The notes: generated by a model not told the origin, from the letters alone. A DNA stretch of 64,000 nt from Acidobacteriota bacterium (GCA_003165465.1 PLUM01000069.1:25018-89017); one strand, 5' to 3'; shown: positions 18,951 through 28,205, numbered from the stretch's first letter. Translations and numbers: made by a program.

Positions 18951-19073
18951 CAGTAGCGCAGGCTTCAGCCTGCGGGGTTTTGATTTGTGGCAAGCTAAAT
19001 TCAAAAGAGCGTAGGCTGCGGCGCGCGCTTCTGGCGTACCGGCGTTGCGCCGCATTTGGAGCAACGCCGGTAC
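18951..19073. repeat. degenerate family A repeat plus a second inverted repeat
   Basis: 18951-19020 carries GTAGCGCAGGCTTCAGCCTG and a core TTTTGATTTGTGGCAAGC with a decayed right arm. Directly next to it, 19036-19048 and 19061-19073 form a perfect 13-bp inverted repeat GTACCGGCGTTGC around a 12-nt centre. No gene is seen between pstS and the DUF1330-like gene. Confidence 0.65.
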
Positions 19074-19104
19074 AAAACAATCATTGCGCGGAGGGGCCGC
19101 AGGG

Positions 19105-19491
19105 CTACTGCGCGGCGCCTTCCATGATGAACACGCGGCTCTTCGCCGAGCCATGCCGGATCGGCTTGATCGCATCATACGCAGGGGAATCCTCCCAGGC
19201 TTTCGCTTTATCGAAGCTTTCGAATTGAATGACCACGAAGCGCTTGGGCGCATCGCCTTCGATGGAAAGGTTCTTGCCACCGCGAATCACGTAGCGGACA
19301 TTGAAGGGAGCGAGCGTTCCCGGCGTCTTTTCCGCATACTCCTTAAATTTAGCCGCATCCGTCACATCGACTTCCGCGACCACGTAGCCGGGCAACGGAT
19401 TGACTGGCCGCGCATGGATCGCCCTGCCCCCCGCCACGCCGATCACGCTTCCAACGAGCACTCCCAACATTATTTTGTAATTCGTCTTCAT
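19105..19491 (-). CDS. DUF1330-family protein with signal/anchor
   Basis: Small dimeric-ferredoxin-like (ABM/DUF1330) protein of 128 aa. The track start at 19599 is unlikely; ATG 19491 follows GGAAGGAATTC and begins a membrane anchor (MKTNYKIMLGVLVGSVIGVAG). The domain starts at GYVVAEVDVTDAAKFKEYAE and shows the family's FVVIQFESFDKAKAWEDSPAY. No known reaction; the family may bind small molecules or degrade them. The exported form is less usual than the cytoplasmic one. Confidence 0.85.
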   Translation of the reverse strand: MKTNYKIMLGVLVGSVIGVAGGRAIHARPVNPLPGYVVAEVDVTDAAKFKEYAEKTPGTLAPFNVRYVIRGGKNLSIEGDAPKRFVVIQFESFDKAKAWEDSPAYDAIKPIRHGSAKSRVFIMEGAAQ

Positions 19492-19590
19492 GAATTCCTT
19501 CCCTCCCTTTGCGTTTGCGTGAGCCCGCGCGAACAGCCGTGCCCATCGCGTGCCCACTCCATACACCCGCCTCATGCAACCGTCAAGATT

Positions 19591-19620
19591 TAGTAGCACA
19601 GGCAGAGTGCCTGTGCTACT
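19591..19620. repeat. short hairpin related to family A
   Basis: Near-perfect palindrome TAGTAGCACAGGCAGAGTGC with complementary right half, next to the stop of the haem-propeller gene. A similar mini-hairpin (CACAGGCAGAGTCCCTGTG) is at 33975-33993. Confidence 0.75.
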
Positions 19621-19624
19621 GGAA

Positions 19625-21322
19625 TCAATCCAGCGGCTCGATCTTCGCGATTTTTCCCTGATGCACTTCCGCGACCCACACGGCGACCGGAGAGCGCGAG
19701 TTGTCCACGTCGATGTGGCGGATATTGGCGTTCACCGTGGGCAGCAGGTACTCGGTGAAATTGCCCGTCCTGGGATCGAGGCGATCGACCATGTCGGCTC
19801 CCATTCCCGATGTCCAGGCATCGCCGTTCTTGTCGGTCTTCGCGGGATACGGGCCGAGCCAGGGCGTCGGCGCGGTCCACTCCTGGAACCTCTCCGTTTT
19901 CGGATCGAACATGCCGAGCTTGTTGGCGTAATACTCGCCAAACCAGACGCGATCCTCGGAATCGACCGACACGCGGCGCGGCCCGGAATTGAGCGTGGGC
20001 GTCTTGTATAACGTCACCTTGCCCGTCTTCCCGTCGATCTTTCCGATGTTGCCGCCGACGATGTCGCAAATGTACACGTTCGACTTCGAGTCCGCCGCCA
20101 GCCCGTAGGTGGAATGCCCGGTGGGCGTATCGCTGTAGCTGAACTGAATGATGCCGGAACTTTTTTCGTCCGGATGAAAATCCGGGTACATCGGATATGT
20201 GACGATGCGGCCCGTCAACGGATCAACCTTAAAGATCAAAAGATTTTCGCCGCCCGGAAACCACGCCGTTCCGTCCGGAGCGGCGGCGACTTGCGGCTGT
20301 ATGGCGTGCGAGGTGTTCCATTCCGGAGGAACGAGCCAGGTCTGAAATTTTTCCGTTCGCGGATCGAAGCGCGTGTATCCGCCCTGCCGGAATCGCGGGA
20401 TCCAGAGGAACCCGTCGCGATTGAACTCGATGGAAAGAGTGCCTTCCGGGAAACCCGGCTGCAAGGGCGGCATGCGCCATTCCTTGGTCTCTCCGGTGCG
20501 CGGATCGAGGCGGCCAATGAGCGGCTCGCGGAAATCGTTGTACCAGACCATGCCCTTGTCGTCGAGATCGGCGTCGTGCGGCAGGCGTCCGGAATCGGGC
20601 AGATCGTATTCGGTGACGATGACTCGCGTGGCTCGGCCCGTGGGACGCGGCAGCGTTTTCAATTCGTAGTTCCATTTGCTGGCCGCACTCAAATTGATCG
20701 TGGCCAGATATTTCGCGAATTCGGGATCAGGCTGAACAGCCACCTTGTAGGGCAGCAAGACCGGATGTTCGAGGACGGCCTGCTCCGAGTAGCTTCGCAT
20801 CCGCGCAAACGTCGTCAGCCATCCCTGCTCATCATACGTGCTCTGCACAATCGGCTGAAGCGAGTGGCACGCGGCGCAGCGAAAGAGCTGATTCTTCTGC
20901 CGCTCCGTGCCCGGAACGCTGAGCAACCATTCGGAACTGGTGAGCTGCGAAATAATGTCCTTGGTCTTCACCAGCTTCAGGTCGGCGCGGCGCGTGGCAC
21001 CCTTCGCGACTTCGACCGACACGGGTTTTTCCAGATCGTAGCCAACGGCGCGGATATCGATATTGAATTTGCCGGGCGCAAGCCGGTTTGCGGGAAATGA
21101 GTAGCGCCCCTCATGATCGGTGACGACGGCGACGGCAATCGTTTTGCCTACGCCCTTGGCGCGAACCACCACGCCTTCCATCGCCCCTCCCGCTTCCGAA
21201 CTCACGCGCCCCGCCAGCGCCACGCGCGCGGCCTTTTGCGCGGGAGCGGGAACCGGAGCGGGCGCAGCCAGCGCGCTCCCCGCACAGATCAGCAATGCCA
21301 ACAAAGCCAATTTCATCCGCAT
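19625..21322 (-). CDS. regulatory domain-haem-streptogramin-lyase-like propeller fusion 1
   Basis: Predicted periplasmic three-part protein of 565 aa. A signal peptide (MRMKLALLALLICAGSALA) is followed by a carboxypeptidase-regulatory-like domain (VALAGRVSSEAGGAMEGVVV, residues about 35-120), a segment with a single c-type haem motif RCAACHSLQ near residue 148, and then a beta-propeller of about 370 residues with repeats like RLDPRTGETKEWRMP, RFDPRTEKFQTW and MFDPKTERFQEW, the pattern of virginiamycin B lyase-like propellers. No lyase residues were checked. It is a homologue of 28765-30942. Possibly an electron-transfer-linked enzyme or sensor; the role is inferred. Confidence 0.8.
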   Translation of the reverse strand: MRMKLALLALLICAGSALAAPAPVPAPAQKAARVALAGRVSSEAGGAMEGVVVRAKGVGKTIAVAVVTDHEGRYSFPANRLAPGKFNIDIRAVGYDLEKPVSVEVAKGATRRADLKLVKTKDIISQLTSSEWLLSVPGTERQKNQLFRCAACHSLQPIVQSTYDEQGWLTTFARMRSYSEQAVLEHPVLLPYKVAVQPDPEFAKYLATINLSAASKWNYELKTLPRPTGRATRVIVTEYDLPDSGRLPHDADLDDKGMVWYNDFREPLIGRLDPRTGETKEWRMPPLQPGFPEGTLSIEFNRDGFLWIPRFRQGGYTRFDPRTEKFQTWLVPPEWNTSHAIQPQVAAAPDGTAWFPGGENLLIFKVDPLTGRIVTYPMYPDFHPDEKSSGIIQFSYSDTPTGHSTYGLAADSKSNVYICDIVGGNIGKIDGKTGKVTLYKTPTLNSGPRRVSVDSEDRVWFGEYYANKLGMFDPKTERFQEWTAPTPWLGPYPAKTDKNGDAWTSGMGADMVDRLDPRTGNFTEYLLPTVNANIRHIDVDNSRSPVAVWVAEVHQGKIAKIEPLD

Positions 21323-21346
21323 CGTTCACCCTCGATCGGTGCCTTG

Positions 21347-21425
21347 GTAGCACAGGCTTCCGCCTGTGTTCTTTTGATTTTCGCGTGCCGCAACACAAAA
21401 CCACACAGGCTGAAGCCTGTGCTAC
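21347..21425 (+). repeat. family A repeat, copy 4
   Basis: GTAGCACAGGCTTCCGCCTG, core TTCTTTTGATTTTCGCG, right arm CACAGGCTGAAGCCTGTGCT. Between divergent haem-propeller and ftsK genes. Confidence 0.9.
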
Positions 21426-21603
21426 AAGGATTGGACGCGGCATTATACTATCCTGAAACATCGCTATATATCTTTCTTGCCTGCCGCCCGGTCTTTGGTA
21501 TAGTCGATGCGTTGCTCGTGTACTTCCAGATGGGATCCGCGCGCCAGCGCCCGCGCACCCAGCCTGCGGCGAGCACCTTCCCCCTATTACAGAGGAGACT
21601 TTT

Positions 21604-23922
21604 GTGCGCGTGCTAACCCCAACGGAAAATAACCGCGTAAATGAATTGATTGGCTTTCTCGGCGTGACGCTCGCCATTCTGATTGCGCTGGCCCTGATTT
21701 CGTACAGCCCGCACGATCCGTCGTTTAACGTATCGACCGATGCTCCGGACCTGCATTCGGCGCGCAACTGGATCGGCCCGGTCGGCGCATACGGCGCGGA
21801 CCTGCTGTTTCAGGGCCTCGGCTACGCGGCGTTTCTCCTGCCCATCGGCATCTTCATCATGGGATCGCGATGGTTCCGCAGCGAGGCGCTGGAATCGGCC
21901 GCGGTCAAGATCGTGGGCTACACGCTGCTGATGCTGATGCTGCCCGCGATGCTCACGCTCTGGCATATCCCGGAGGTGCGCGGCGCCATTCCTCCCGGCG
22001 GCCTGCTGGGCCATTTGGTCTCGAACGGATTGCTGGCCGCATTCAACATGGTGGGCGCGAACCTGGTTTCGTTGGCCATCTTTTTTGTCGCGCTTTTCCT
22101 GACCACCAAATTTTCGTTTATCGAAACGCACGCCACGCTGCGCGGCCCGCTCGCCAAACTGAATTTCCTCAGCCCACTCCAGGAACGCTATTACACCTGG
22201 CGCGAGGAACGCGCGGAAAAGCGCGAACAGAAGCGCATGCAGGACCGCCTGGCGGAGATCAAGTCGCAGGGCCGTCCCGCGATCCCCATGCAATCCGTGG
22301 CCGAAGTCGATGGCAGCGCCGTCGCCGAAAATGACGAGATCGATGAATCGGACGCTGATGGACCCAGGCGCCCGCGCTCGATTATTTTCCACAAGGAAGA
22401 GAAGCCGCCCAAGCAGGGGTCGCCGAAAATTGCCAAGGGCGCGACAAACTTCCGCCTTCCCTCCCCCGATTTGCTTCGCCCCGCGCCACGCCACGAGAAA
22501 ATCGAGGAGGAGGAACTTACGGCCTGCGCGCGCGCGATCGAGCAGAAGTGCCAGGAGTTTGACATTGGCGGCCGCGTAACCCAGATCAATCCGGGTCCCG
22601 TGGTGACCACCTACGAATTCAAGCCCGACGCCGGCATCAAGTACAGCCGCATCACGGGCCTTGCGGACGACCTGTGCCTCGCGCTCAAGGCCGAATCCAT
22701 TCTGATCGACCGCATCCCCGGAAAATCGACGGTTGGCATCGAAGTCCCGAACGCGCACCGGCAGACCATCGCCCTGCGTGAGCAGATCGAGTCGGGCGAG
22801 TTCGTCAATTCGACTTCCAAATTGACGCTGACGCTCGGCAAGGATCTCGTCGGCCGCAACCGCGTCTCGGACCTCTCGCAAATGCCGCACCTGCTCATCG
22901 CCGGTTCGACCGGGACGGGCAAGAGCGTTTTTCTCAACTCCCTGATTCTCTCGATGCTTTACAAGGCCACGCCCGACGAACTGAAAATGGTAATGATCGA
23001 TCCGAAGCGGCTGGAGCTGGGCCTGTACGAAGACATCCCTCACCTCCTGGCTCCGGTCGTCACCGATCCAAAAGTGGCGTCCAATGTTTTGCGGAACGCC
23101 ACGCGCGAGATGGAAGCGCGCTTAAAACTCCTCGCCGGACGCGGCGTCCGCAACATCGATCAGTACAACCGCACATTCCAGAAGGGCCAGCCGCTCTCGC
23201 TCTTCGACGATGTCGATGCCGCCGAGCACAAGCCGCTGCCCTACATCGTCATCATCATCGACGAGCTGGCCGACCTGATGATGGTCGACACCAGCAACGT
23301 CGAGGAATCGATCACGCGTCTCGCGCAGATGGCGCGCGCCGTCGGCATTCACCTGATCCTCGCCACGCAGCGTCCGTCCGTGGACGTCATCACCGGCTTG
23401 ATCAAGGCCAACTTCCCCGCGCGCATTTCGTTCCGCGTGGCCAGCAAAGTGGACTCGCGCACGATTCTCGACGCCAATGGCGCCGAATCGCTCCTCGGCA
23501 AAGGCGACATGCTGTACTTGCCCGCAGGATCCTCGCGCCTGAACCGCATGCACGGCCCCTACGTCACCGAGGACGAAATTTCCGCCGTGTGCGATCACTG
23601 GCGCTCGCAGGCCAAGGCCATTTACAACGAACGCTTGCTCGAAGCCCCGAAGGACGAAACCGCCACGGGCCCCAATGGCGAGCCGGAAGGTGAGGCCGTC
23701 GACGACCTGCTCTACCAGGAAGCCGTGCGCGTCGTGTGCGAGGCGGGCCGCGCGTCCACGTCCACGCTGCAACGCCGCCTGCGCATCGGCTATGGCCGCG
23801 CCGCGCGTCTGATCGACATCATGGAAAAAGACGGCATCGTCGGCCCGCCCGATGGCACCAAGCCGCGCGAAGTCCTCAAGGGAAAAGACTGGATGCGCGA
23901 GGTCGATCACTCCTTGCGCTAA
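21604..23922 (+). CDS. ftsK: DNA translocase FtsK/SpoIIIE
   Basis: Septum-localised DNA pump that clears and resolves chromosome ends at division. GTG start at 21604 has AGAGGAGAC about 6 nt upstream. Order: about four transmembrane helices in residues 10-165, a short charged linker to about residue 290, alpha/beta motor with LITAGSTGTGKS-type Walker A (read here as LLIAGSTGTGKSVFLNSL) and Walker B YIVIIIDELADLMMV, and a C-terminal gamma winged helix (RVVCEAGRASTSTLQRRLRI). Length 772 aa is normal for a short-linker FtsK. Family A repeat follows the stop. Confidence 0.96.
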   Translation: MRVLTPTENNRVNELIGFLGVTLAILIALALISYSPHDPSFNVSTDAPDLHSARNWIGPVGAYGADLLFQGLGYAAFLLPIGIFIMGSRWFRSEALESAAVKIVGYTLLMLMLPAMLTLWHIPEVRGAIPPGGLLGHLVSNGLLAAFNMVGANLVSLAIFFVALFLTTKFSFIETHATLRGPLAKLNFLSPLQERYYTWREERAEKREQKRMQDRLAEIKSQGRPAIPMQSVAEVDGSAVAENDEIDESDADGPRRPRSIIFHKEEKPPKQGSPKIAKGATNFRLPSPDLLRPAPRHEKIEEEELTACARAIEQKCQEFDIGGRVTQINPGPVVTTYEFKPDAGIKYSRITGLADDLCLALKAESILIDRIPGKSTVGIEVPNAHRQTIALREQIESGEFVNSTSKLTLTLGKDLVGRNRVSDLSQMPHLLIAGSTGTGKSVFLNSLILSMLYKATPDELKMVMIDPKRLELGLYEDIPHLLAPVVTDPKVASNVLRNATREMEARLKLLAGRGVRNIDQYNRTFQKGQPLSLFDDVDAAEHKPLPYIVIIIDELADLMMVDTSNVEESITRLAQMARAVGIHLILATQRPSVDVITGLIKANFPARISFRVASKVDSRTILDANGAESLLGKGDMLYLPAGSSRLNRMHGPYVTEDEISAVCDHWRSQAKAIYNERLLEAPKDETATGPNGEPEGEAVDDLLYQEAVRVVCEAGRASTSTLQRRLRIGYGRAARLIDIMEKDGIVGPPDGTKPREVLKGKDWMREVDHSLR

Positions 23923-23929
23923 CTTTTTT

Positions 23930-24009
23930 GTAGCACAGGCTTCAGTCTGTGTGGTTTTGACTTTCGCTTACCGCGAATGAAAACCACACAGGCTGAAGCG
24001 TGTGCCACT
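23930..24009. repeat. family A repeat, copy 5 (hybrid core)
   Basis: TAGCACAGGCTTCAGTCTGT arm, core GGTTTTGACTTTCGC, right arm CACAGGCTGAAGCGTGTGCC. The core mixes the two usual half-cores. Confidence 0.85.
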
Positions 24010-24117
24010 GACCCCGCGTTCCCTCGTGCAATTTTTTGCCGCGCACCAGCTTCTTCCTCTTGCTTCTATCCGCCCACACCCGTAGAATATTTTTTCTACC
24101 CGAATCTCTACCCAAGT

Positions 24118-24192
24118 GCCGGGGTAGCTCACCGGTAGAGCGCGGCCCTGAAAAGGCCGGCGTAGGGAGTTCAACTCTCCCCCCCGGCACCA
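24118..24192 (+). tRNA. tRNA-Phe (GAA)
   Basis: Cloverleaf of 75 nt with encoded CCA. Acceptor GCCGGGG pairs with CCCCGGC, D-stem GCTC/GAGC, anticodon stem CGGCC/GGCCG with loop CTGAAAA giving anticodon GAA, and T-arm GGGAG-TTCAACT-CTCCC. Confidence 0.95.
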
Positions 24193-24603
24193 TCCATACT
24201 GCCAATCCCAATCAGGTCCCACGTCGTCGTCTTGTAGTTTTTCTCTTCTGGAATCAGCACAATTCGCGGAACGTGCTTCGCGAGTTCCATGCGAACCGTT
24301 ACCGGGTCGGAATTGAGAAGCCCGCGCCATCATATATACGATTATCAAATGCCGATCCATTGCGGGAATGCCGAAATCCACGTAATTCTTGCCTATCTAT
24401 TCGCATGTTCAGATAAATTCTTCGGCGATCTCTTGTTCAAGACGAATAGCAACTCTTGCGCTGCCGGAGGCGGACTCGCTTTGCCCTCCAGCACGATTTC
24501 TTTCGCTGAAATCATGCGCTCGGAACATTCCGTGCGCTCGCGGGTATTTCACAGGGGCAGGCAATTCCATACGAACTCGCTGGACATTCAATACAATGAC
24601 AGT
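24193..24603. other. gap between tRNA-Phe and peroxidase gene
   Basis: About 410 bp without a gene I can support. On the minus strand a ~50-codon open stretch ending near the tRNA reads like protein (includes MELAKHVPRIVLIPEEKNYK) and could be the remnant of a gene; nothing confirms it. Confidence 0.4.
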
Positions 24604-25644
24604 TTACTGCTTAGGCAGAGGCGTCGCATCTGTCCTGACTGGCAGGATCGGCAATTCAATTCTAGGTTGCTCGCCCGTAAGCGTTTGCAGGAAAGCGACG
24701 ATCGCGTCTTCCTCCTTTTCGGTAAGCTTCTGCCCGAGTTGGCTGGTGCCCATGATGGCCACCGCCTGCCTCAGACTCCAAACCTGCCCGGAATGAAAGT
24801 AAGGCGCCCTCAATGCCACGTTGCGCAGCGGGCCTGCGCGGAAGACATATTCGTCGCTGGCCGTCTTAGTTACCGCGAAGCGTCCCTTGTCGTTCGGCGG
24901 CAAGATATCCGCCCCGGGCTTTTCGACAACGCCAAATGGGAAATAAGCTTTGCCGCCCACGTTGATGCCGTTGTGGCAAGCTGAGCAGCCTTTGTCCATA
25001 AAGAGTTTCAGGCCTTCCTTTTCCTGTGCGTTCAAAGCATTGGCATCACCTTCGAGAAACTGATCGAAATGCGAACCAGGGGTAATCAGCGTCGCTTCAA
25101 AAGCCTCGAGCGCCTTAGCGACGTTGTCAAAGGATACGGGTGAAGCCTCCTGGGGAAAGGCTTTCTTGAACTGCTCGACATAGCCTGGCATTGATTTCAA
25201 AGTCGTCTCTACTAGCGCGGGTGTGGCGTTCATTTCGACGCCCGCCTGCATCGGCCCCTTGGCCTGCGCTTTCAGATCCTCGGCACTGCCATCCCAGAAC
25301 TGAGCGATGTTGAAAACGGCGTTGAAAACCGTCGGGGCACGGCGCGGTCCCTTTTGCCAGGCGTGACCAATCGATGTGGGCCCTGCATCCACGCCACCGG
25401 TGCCCAGGTTGTGGCACGAGTTGCAACTGATGATTTGGCTGGCCGACAGTCGCGGATCAAAGAACAACATTTTGCCAAGTTCAATTTTTTCATGAGTGAC
25501 AGCATTGTTCTTCACGGCTGGGACAGCGGACGGAATTGGTTTGAAAGTTTGTTGAGCCGATTGCATCAGATCATCTGCTCGCGCGGGCAGCATCACGCCA
25601 AGCAACACCACGAGACTGGCCGCACACTGTACGATTCTTTTCAT
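24604..25644 (-). CDS. di-haem cytochrome c peroxidase (CcpA/MauG family)
   Basis: Periplasmic di-haem enzyme, 346 aa, reducing hydrogen peroxide or performing MauG-type oxidation. A signal peptide (ends LPARADD) precedes LGKMLFFDPRLSASQIISCNSCH with the first CxxCH (CNSCH) and a second (CSACH) about 145 residues later, then FRAGPLRNVALRAPYFHSG, all characteristic of the family. The end of the protein is VAFLQTLTGEQP. It follows the sortase gene on the same strand after 188 bp. The electron donor is unknown. Confidence 0.93.
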   Translation of the reverse strand: MKRIVQCAASLVVLLGVMLPARADDLMQSAQQTFKPIPSAVPAVKNNAVTHEKIELGKMLFFDPRLSASQIISCNSCHNLGTGGVDAGPTSIGHAWQKGPRRAPTVFNAVFNIAQFWDGSAEDLKAQAKGPMQAGVEMNATPALVETTLKSMPGYVEQFKKAFPQEASPVSFDNVAKALEAFEATLITPGSHFDQFLEGDANALNAQEKEGLKLFMDKGCSACHNGINVGGKAYFPFGVVEKPGADILPPNDKGRFAVTKTASDEYVFRAGPLRNVALRAPYFHSGQVWSLRQAVAIMGTSQLGQKLTEKEEDAIVAFLQTLTGEQPRIELPILPVRTDATPLPKQ

Positions 25645-25832
25645 GGCAACCTCCTAATAATCCAACTTTTTCGGAATGTTTGATCTGGCTCAAGCGCATC
25701 GCACGCTTCTCCGACCTGCAATCATCATGGATTGTCCTTACGCCCGTCGTTCCAGCCCGCCTTTGCAAAAGGCTGCCCCTCGAACTGCGCGTGCAATCGT
25801 CATGGTCACTACAAGTGCCTTCCGAAAATGTT

Positions 25833-26471
25833 TCACGGCATGCTCGGCACCCTCGGTGAAACCGAGACTCTGTGCGCGCGAACCACGAATCGCTCCGGCG
25901 CCGCTCCGACGTAGTAAAAGGGGAAGCACGTAACCAACGTTAGCGCCGGTTCGCTCGTCGGCTGGAGCACCCGCACCGCAGTCGGAGGTACGACTGCAGT
26001 CCATTCCACCTGGTAGTGGAATTCACGATCAGGCGTTCTTAAGATGATGGAGTCGCCGGGTCGAGCATTGCGCAGCGGCCGGAAAATTCCATCTCGATGG
26101 CCTGCCAGGGCGATGTTTCCTGCTTCGCCCGGCAGCGCGGTTTCCGGGAGATGCCCGATTGCGCGCCGCAGCAGGTTTTCTGAATCGCCCTGAACGACAA
26201 TCGCTCTCAGCCCCAGGCGCGGCATTTCGATTTCGCCGATCACCCCGCCATCAGCGATGGATGCCGCCTTGACAGCGGGCGGCTCGGCAAGCACGGTTAC
26301 CGCCTCAAACTTTGACGTCTCGACTTTCTGATACCAATATTGGTCAAGCAACGCGTAACCCGCATAGGCGAGCGCGATGATCCCCGCCGCAAAAAGCACA
26401 TAGTGAGCCGCTCGCAATACTCGCGGTGTTAGCCCTTCCGCATCGTGCCCGATGGAAATGGTCACCCTCAT
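25833..26471 (-). CDS. sortase, class D-like
   Basis: Membrane-anchored transpeptidase that cleaves an LPxTG-type signal and joins the protein to an acceptor. 212 aa: N-terminal anchor (AAHYVLFAAGIIALAYAGYAL), then the sortase barrel with IGEIEMPRLGL, catalytic His in NIALAGHRDGIF, catalytic Cys in LTLVTCFPF and Arg in APERFVVRA. TLVTC and the size fit class D/E. Its ATG overlaps the stop of the VWA gene (ATGA at 26468-26471), and the third gene upstream encodes an LPKTA-tailed protein, an obvious substrate. Sortases are rare in Gram-negative bacteria, so the acceptor is uncertain. Confidence 0.92.
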   Translation of the reverse strand: MRVTISIGHDAEGLTPRVLRAAHYVLFAAGIIALAYAGYALLDQYWYQKVETSKFEAVTVLAEPPAVKAASIADGGVIGEIEMPRLGLRAIVVQGDSENLLRRAIGHLPETALPGEAGNIALAGHRDGIFRPLRNARPGDSIILRTPDREFHYQVEWTAVVPPTAVRVLQPTSEPALTLVTCFPFYYVGAAPERFVVRAHRVSVSPRVPSMP

Positions 26472-27463
26472 GAGCGATCCTTCACGGCTCCGGCCGCAGT
26501 CCGATTCCGCGGCGAGGCAATATATCCGGAGCGCGTCCGTACCTGCAATTTACCCCGTCCGGGAGCCCTCACTTCCACACGAATCTTGCGGAACGATTCG
26601 TCGTTTCTCATCTCTGGATCATATCCAACCGTGTATTGGTCGCGGAGATCGCGCGCAATGCTTGCAGAGATGTCCGAAACGGATTGTCCCTCCGCGGGGA
26701 AAAAAGCCAATCCGCCCGTATCCTTGCATAGACGCCGGAGGACGCCTGGATTCTCTTCTTCTTCGTCCGAACCGACCAGTCCTATCGCATAAATCACTAC
26801 TTGCGACCGGCGTGCCATATCCAAAATGTCCGAGTACTTCCGCTTGCTCGCGTTGTCTCCACCATCGCTGACGATAATCAGAGCTTTCTTATCCGAGCGG
26901 CCGAGTTGCAGATGCTTCAGCCCTTCGGCCACGGCGTCGTAAAGCGCTGTCATCCCGCGCGCGGAGACCTCCGAGACGGCCTGCGCCAGTTCCCGTGGAT
27001 TATTGCTGAATGGTTTTCCGCCCGGCAGTTCCACGGACACGTTGTCGCTGAAATCCACCACGAACATTTCATCATTCGGATTGCTCGATTGCGCGAAGGC
27101 GGAAACGGCCGTAGCTACGCCCGGGAGCTTCGGACCCATGCTGCGGCTGTGATCCACTACCAGCCCTACTGTTACTGGCGTGTCTTCCTGGCTGAAAAGT
27201 GTAATTTGCTGCGGTCGCCCATTCTCGTACACGCGAAACTGTTCTTGTGTTAGTCCGATGACAAAATCTCCGTTCGCGCTGGTTACGCGAACAGGCAACA
27301 CCACCAGCGTCGTCTCCACGGAAATCGTGCCCTGATCGGTGGATGTCGACGGCGCCCGTTGTGGGGTGTGCGAGTATGCCGGCGCGGCGCACAAAAGAAC
27401 CCCTGCGGCGAGAATGGCGCAGGTGCAACGGATTCCATTACGGATTGACACAGTGAAATTCAT
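26468..27463 (-). CDS. secreted VWA-domain protein (acidobacterial VWFA-related type)
   Basis: Exported von Willebrand A-domain protein of 331 aa. ATG 27463 is chosen because AAGGAGG precedes it and the signal peptide begins there. After an N-terminal strand-rich part (TTLVVLPVRVTSANGDFVIGL) the VWA domain shows the MIDAS motif VDHSRSMG (DxSxS), with T in ARGMTALYDAV and D in VSDGGDN. The layout matches the Acidobacteria VWFA-related family. There is no LPxTG tail in this protein. Being between sortase and substrate genes, it is likely a partner in cell-surface assembly. Confidence 0.9.
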   Translation of the reverse strand: MNFTVSIRNGIRCTCAILAAGVLLCAAPAYSHTPQRAPSTSTDQGTISVETTLVVLPVRVTSANGDFVIGLTQEQFRVYENGRPQQITLFSQEDTPVTVGLVVDHSRSMGPKLPGVATAVSAFAQSSNPNDEMFVVDFSDNVSVELPGGKPFSNNPRELAQAVSEVSARGMTALYDAVAEGLKHLQLGRSDKKALIIVSDGGDNASKRKYSDILDMARRSQVVIYAIGLVGSDEEEENPGVLRRLCKDTGGLAFFPAEGQSVSDISASIARDLRDQYTVGYDPEMRNDESFRKIRVEVRAPGRGKLQVRTRSGYIASPRNRTAAGAVKDRS

Positions 27464-27542
27464 GGAGAAACCTCCTTGCGCCGCAGGCCGTGACAACCGT
27501 TCTTGCCCGCGGCGCAATGGAGTTTCGATGTGTTCACGATGT

Positions 27543-28205
27543 TCAGCTCACGAATCGCTTCAGAATGAATGCGAAGCTAACCGAGATTACGCCGAACAAC
27601 GCGATCAGCGGGATCTGGCTTGCCGTCTTCGGCAAAGTTGGAGTTGATGCCACAGTTTCCGGGGCCGGGGCCGGAATCGCCTCGGCAATCGGGACTTCCT
27701 TTTGCTCGGGAGTTTCGGCCACGATCGTCTCGCTCTTGAATTCCTCGACGGTTGTGGGCTCGGTTTGAACCGCCGGGATGGTCTCGTGGGTCACCTCGGC
27801 GAGCTCAATTGCACGAGCCTTCGGGTAGACAAACTCCTGGCCGCCATTTTCGCCAGGATAGAACCAGGCCTTTAATGCCACCGGTTCATTACCGGGCCGC
27901 TCTGTGAACTTCATCACGTTGTCGTCGGTGGGCGTCAGTCGCTGGTTAGGAATCGCCAGCACGGTTGCGATCAGCTTAGACCTGTCGGCATTGTAAATGC
28001 GTACGATATGGCGATTCCCAAAGGTCTCATACAGTTCGATCGTATAAGTACCCGAGGGAAGCACTTGCCCGGGAATTTCCACGGGCTGGGTAAAAGTGAC
28101 CACGGTTCGCTTGCTAAACGCTGTATCGGCTCGCGCACCTGCAGCAAACGTGACCATGAGTAATGTAACTGTGAAGATCGTTAGGATAGTCCTCATTATT
28201 TTCAT
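27543..28205 (-). CDS. LPKTA-tailed surface protein, putative sortase substrate
   Basis: Exported 220-aa protein. It has a signal peptide (MKIMRTILTIFTVTLLMVTF...GARA), a beta-rich domain of about 110 residues (VVTFTQPVEIPGQVLPSGTY, resembling a small conserved acidobacterial domain), a Pro/Glu/Thr-rich linker and a C-terminal sorting signal: LPKTA, a hydrophobic stretch SQIPLIALFGVISVSFAF, and the positive tail KRFVS. This is the canonical arrangement of a sortase substrate, with Ala in place of Gly at position 5. GGAGG lies before the ATG. First gene of the cassette; the VWA gene follows after 79 bp. Confidence 0.88.
   Translation of the reverse strand: MKIMRTILTIFTVTLLMVTFAAGARADTAFSKRTVVTFTQPVEIPGQVLPSGTYTIELYETFGNRHIVRIYNADRSKLIATVLAIPNQRLTPTDDNVMKFTERPGNEPVALKAWFYPGENGGQEFVYPKARAIELAEVTHETIPAVQTEPTTVEEFKSETIVAETPEQKEVPIAEAIPAPAPETVASTPTLPKTASQIPLIALFGVISVSFAFILKRFVS

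Noticed and set aside
23942-24381. Minus ORFs with GGRVELPTPAFSGPRSTGELP
   Set aside because: Translation of the antisense of tRNA-Phe; a well-known type of false gene.
26468-27463. VWA protein as sortase substrate
   Set aside because: C-terminus lacks an LPxTG-like motif and a membrane tail.
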